NCBI GenBank assembly: GCA_027365375.1
Contig: DAHXNM010000026.1
Span: 1-15,480 of the forward strand
Reading direction: 5' to 3'
DNA from: Ferrimicrobium sp.
GTDB taxonomy: Bacteria > Actinomycetota > Acidimicrobiia > Acidimicrobiales > Acidimicrobiaceae
DNA: 15,480 bases
A program made the translations under genes and the position numbers. Below, piece by piece: positions 15,085 to 15,480 of this stretch (position 1 is the stretch's first letter; each line of letters opens with the position of its first letter). The notes under the pieces were generated by a model, which was not told where the DNA came from, did no database searches, and worked only from the letters and a program-made list of their open reading frames with translations.

Positions 15085-15177
15085 GTGACATCCTCCCCGA
15101 CCTTACGGACGGGGCTTCCCAAGTTGCTTACGCAGCTTTAGGAGTGGTGGTGCGCTTCACGGGGTCGCTGTGTTGTG
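15085..15177 (-). mobile_element. IS200/IS605-type right end with presumed omega-RNA 3' scaffold
   Basis: Read on the minus strand, the tnpB 3' end runs into AAGCTGC-GTAA-GCAACTT (15138-15121), whose loop contains the tnpB stop. Next comes CCCCGTCC-GTAA-GGTCGGGG (15114-15095), then GGATGTCAC at the element boundary near 15085. This layout matches the known TnpB omega-RNA scaffold, in which the bases just beyond the right end act as guide. That segment (15084 down to about 15065) reads CCTGGCCAGACTATATTCGT. The exact boundary is uncertain by a few bases because the left end is outside the window. The same sequence recurs at 1364-1457. Confidence 0.75.
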
Positions 15178-15480
15178 TCTTGTTAGACACAATGCGCGAT
15201 GTACCTCCACGCTCTGTGACCGCAAGCCCTGCGGCAATGATGTTCTTGGCTGCATTTACGTCTGCGTTATCCGTATAGCCACACGATAGACAACTGAAGA
15301 GAGCTTGGTTCTTGCGATTCTTCTGTTCTGTGTGACCACACTTAGAACAACGTAGGCTCGTGTATGCGGGATTGATAGCGACTATTGTGACTGGCACCGT
15401 AGCGTTGATAGCTTTGTCGGTAAGCCGTCTGCGGAACATGCCCCAGCCCTGTTCGAGAACAGATCTGTTGAGTCCAGACT
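15128..15480 (-). CDS. tnpB: TnpB RNA-guided nuclease of an IS200/IS605 element, C-terminal part (partial at window edge)
   Basis: The frame is open to the window end, giving 116 visible residues, and stops at TAA 15130-15128. The visible part reads 'LNRSVLEQGWGMFRRRL', then 'INPAYTSLRCSKCGHTEQ', 'FSCLSCGYTDNADVNAAKN' and 'GLAVTERGG'. The two CxxC pairs form the OrfB zinc ribbon. The Asp in 'ADVNAAKN' is the last RuvC catalytic residue, so this end of the nuclease looks intact. TnpB cuts DNA under guidance of an omega-RNA made from its own 3' end and the element's right end, which helps retain the element. The upstream RuvC motifs, and any tnpA, lie outside the window, so completeness cannot be judged. 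The final residues (after 'ERGG') overlap the RNA scaffold. Confidence 0.9.
   Translation of the reverse strand, partial: SGLNRSVLEQGWGMFRRRLTDKAINATVPVTIVAINPAYTSLRCSKCGHTEQKNRKNQALFSCLSCGYTDNADVNAAKNIIAAGLAVTERGGTSRIVSNKTQHSDPVKRTTTPKAA

Overview
The window looks like a chromosomal segment of an actinobacterium. The support is the gene content: a DUF6069 membrane protein, a DUF6671 protein, a small SCO4848-like membrane protein, a galU-moeA pair of the actinobacterial type, and a tRNA-Thr with discriminator U and an encoded CCA. Base composition is only moderately GC-rich. An acidophilic Acidimicrobiia relative would fit, but that is inference and cannot be settled from the sequence alone.

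Layout. Positions 1-577 (minus) hold the N-terminal half of a membrane sensor histidine kinase, cut by the window edge. It is divergent from a four-helix DUF6069 membrane protein (781-1215). A solitary right end of an IS200/IS605-type tnpB element lies at 1364-1457, with no transposase beside it. Next come a DUF6671 protein with a Cys-rich C-terminus (1515-2360, minus) and an acyltransferase-3 membrane protein (2462-3697, minus). After a gene-free stretch of 366 bases comes a compact carotenoid operon on the minus strand, crtE-crtI-crtB (7499 down to 4064). Its reading frames overlap by one and four bases. It would convert prenyl diphosphates to GGPP, then phytoene, then desaturated carotenes; no cyclase gene is present. 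A PHP-domain phosphoesterase (7741-8424) diverges from it, followed by a convergent FmdB-type zinc-ribbon protein (8507-8854, minus). The plus-strand cluster galU-moeA-ybaK (8980-11627) links UDP-glucose synthesis, molybdopterin handling or an actinobacterial divisome-associated MoeA paralogue, and a tRNA-editing-like protein. Beyond it are the SCO4848-like protein (minus), a secreted Thr/Ser-rich protein (12034-12570), a tRNA-Thr(UGU) (13069-13144) and a DUF885 metallopeptidase-like protein (13330-15003). The window ends inside a tnpB gene (15128 to the edge, minus) with its right end and presumed omega-RNA.

The most interesting structures are not protein-coding. The first is a 68-nt, 29-base-pair hairpin just after the secreted-protein gene (12583-12650); its three G-U pairs favour a plus-strand RNA. 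The second is the solo tnpB right end at 1364-1457. Compared with the tnpB-linked copy at 15085-15177, it has lost the tnpB stop codon but has better-paired hairpins, so it may be a stand-alone omega-RNA rather than simple debris.
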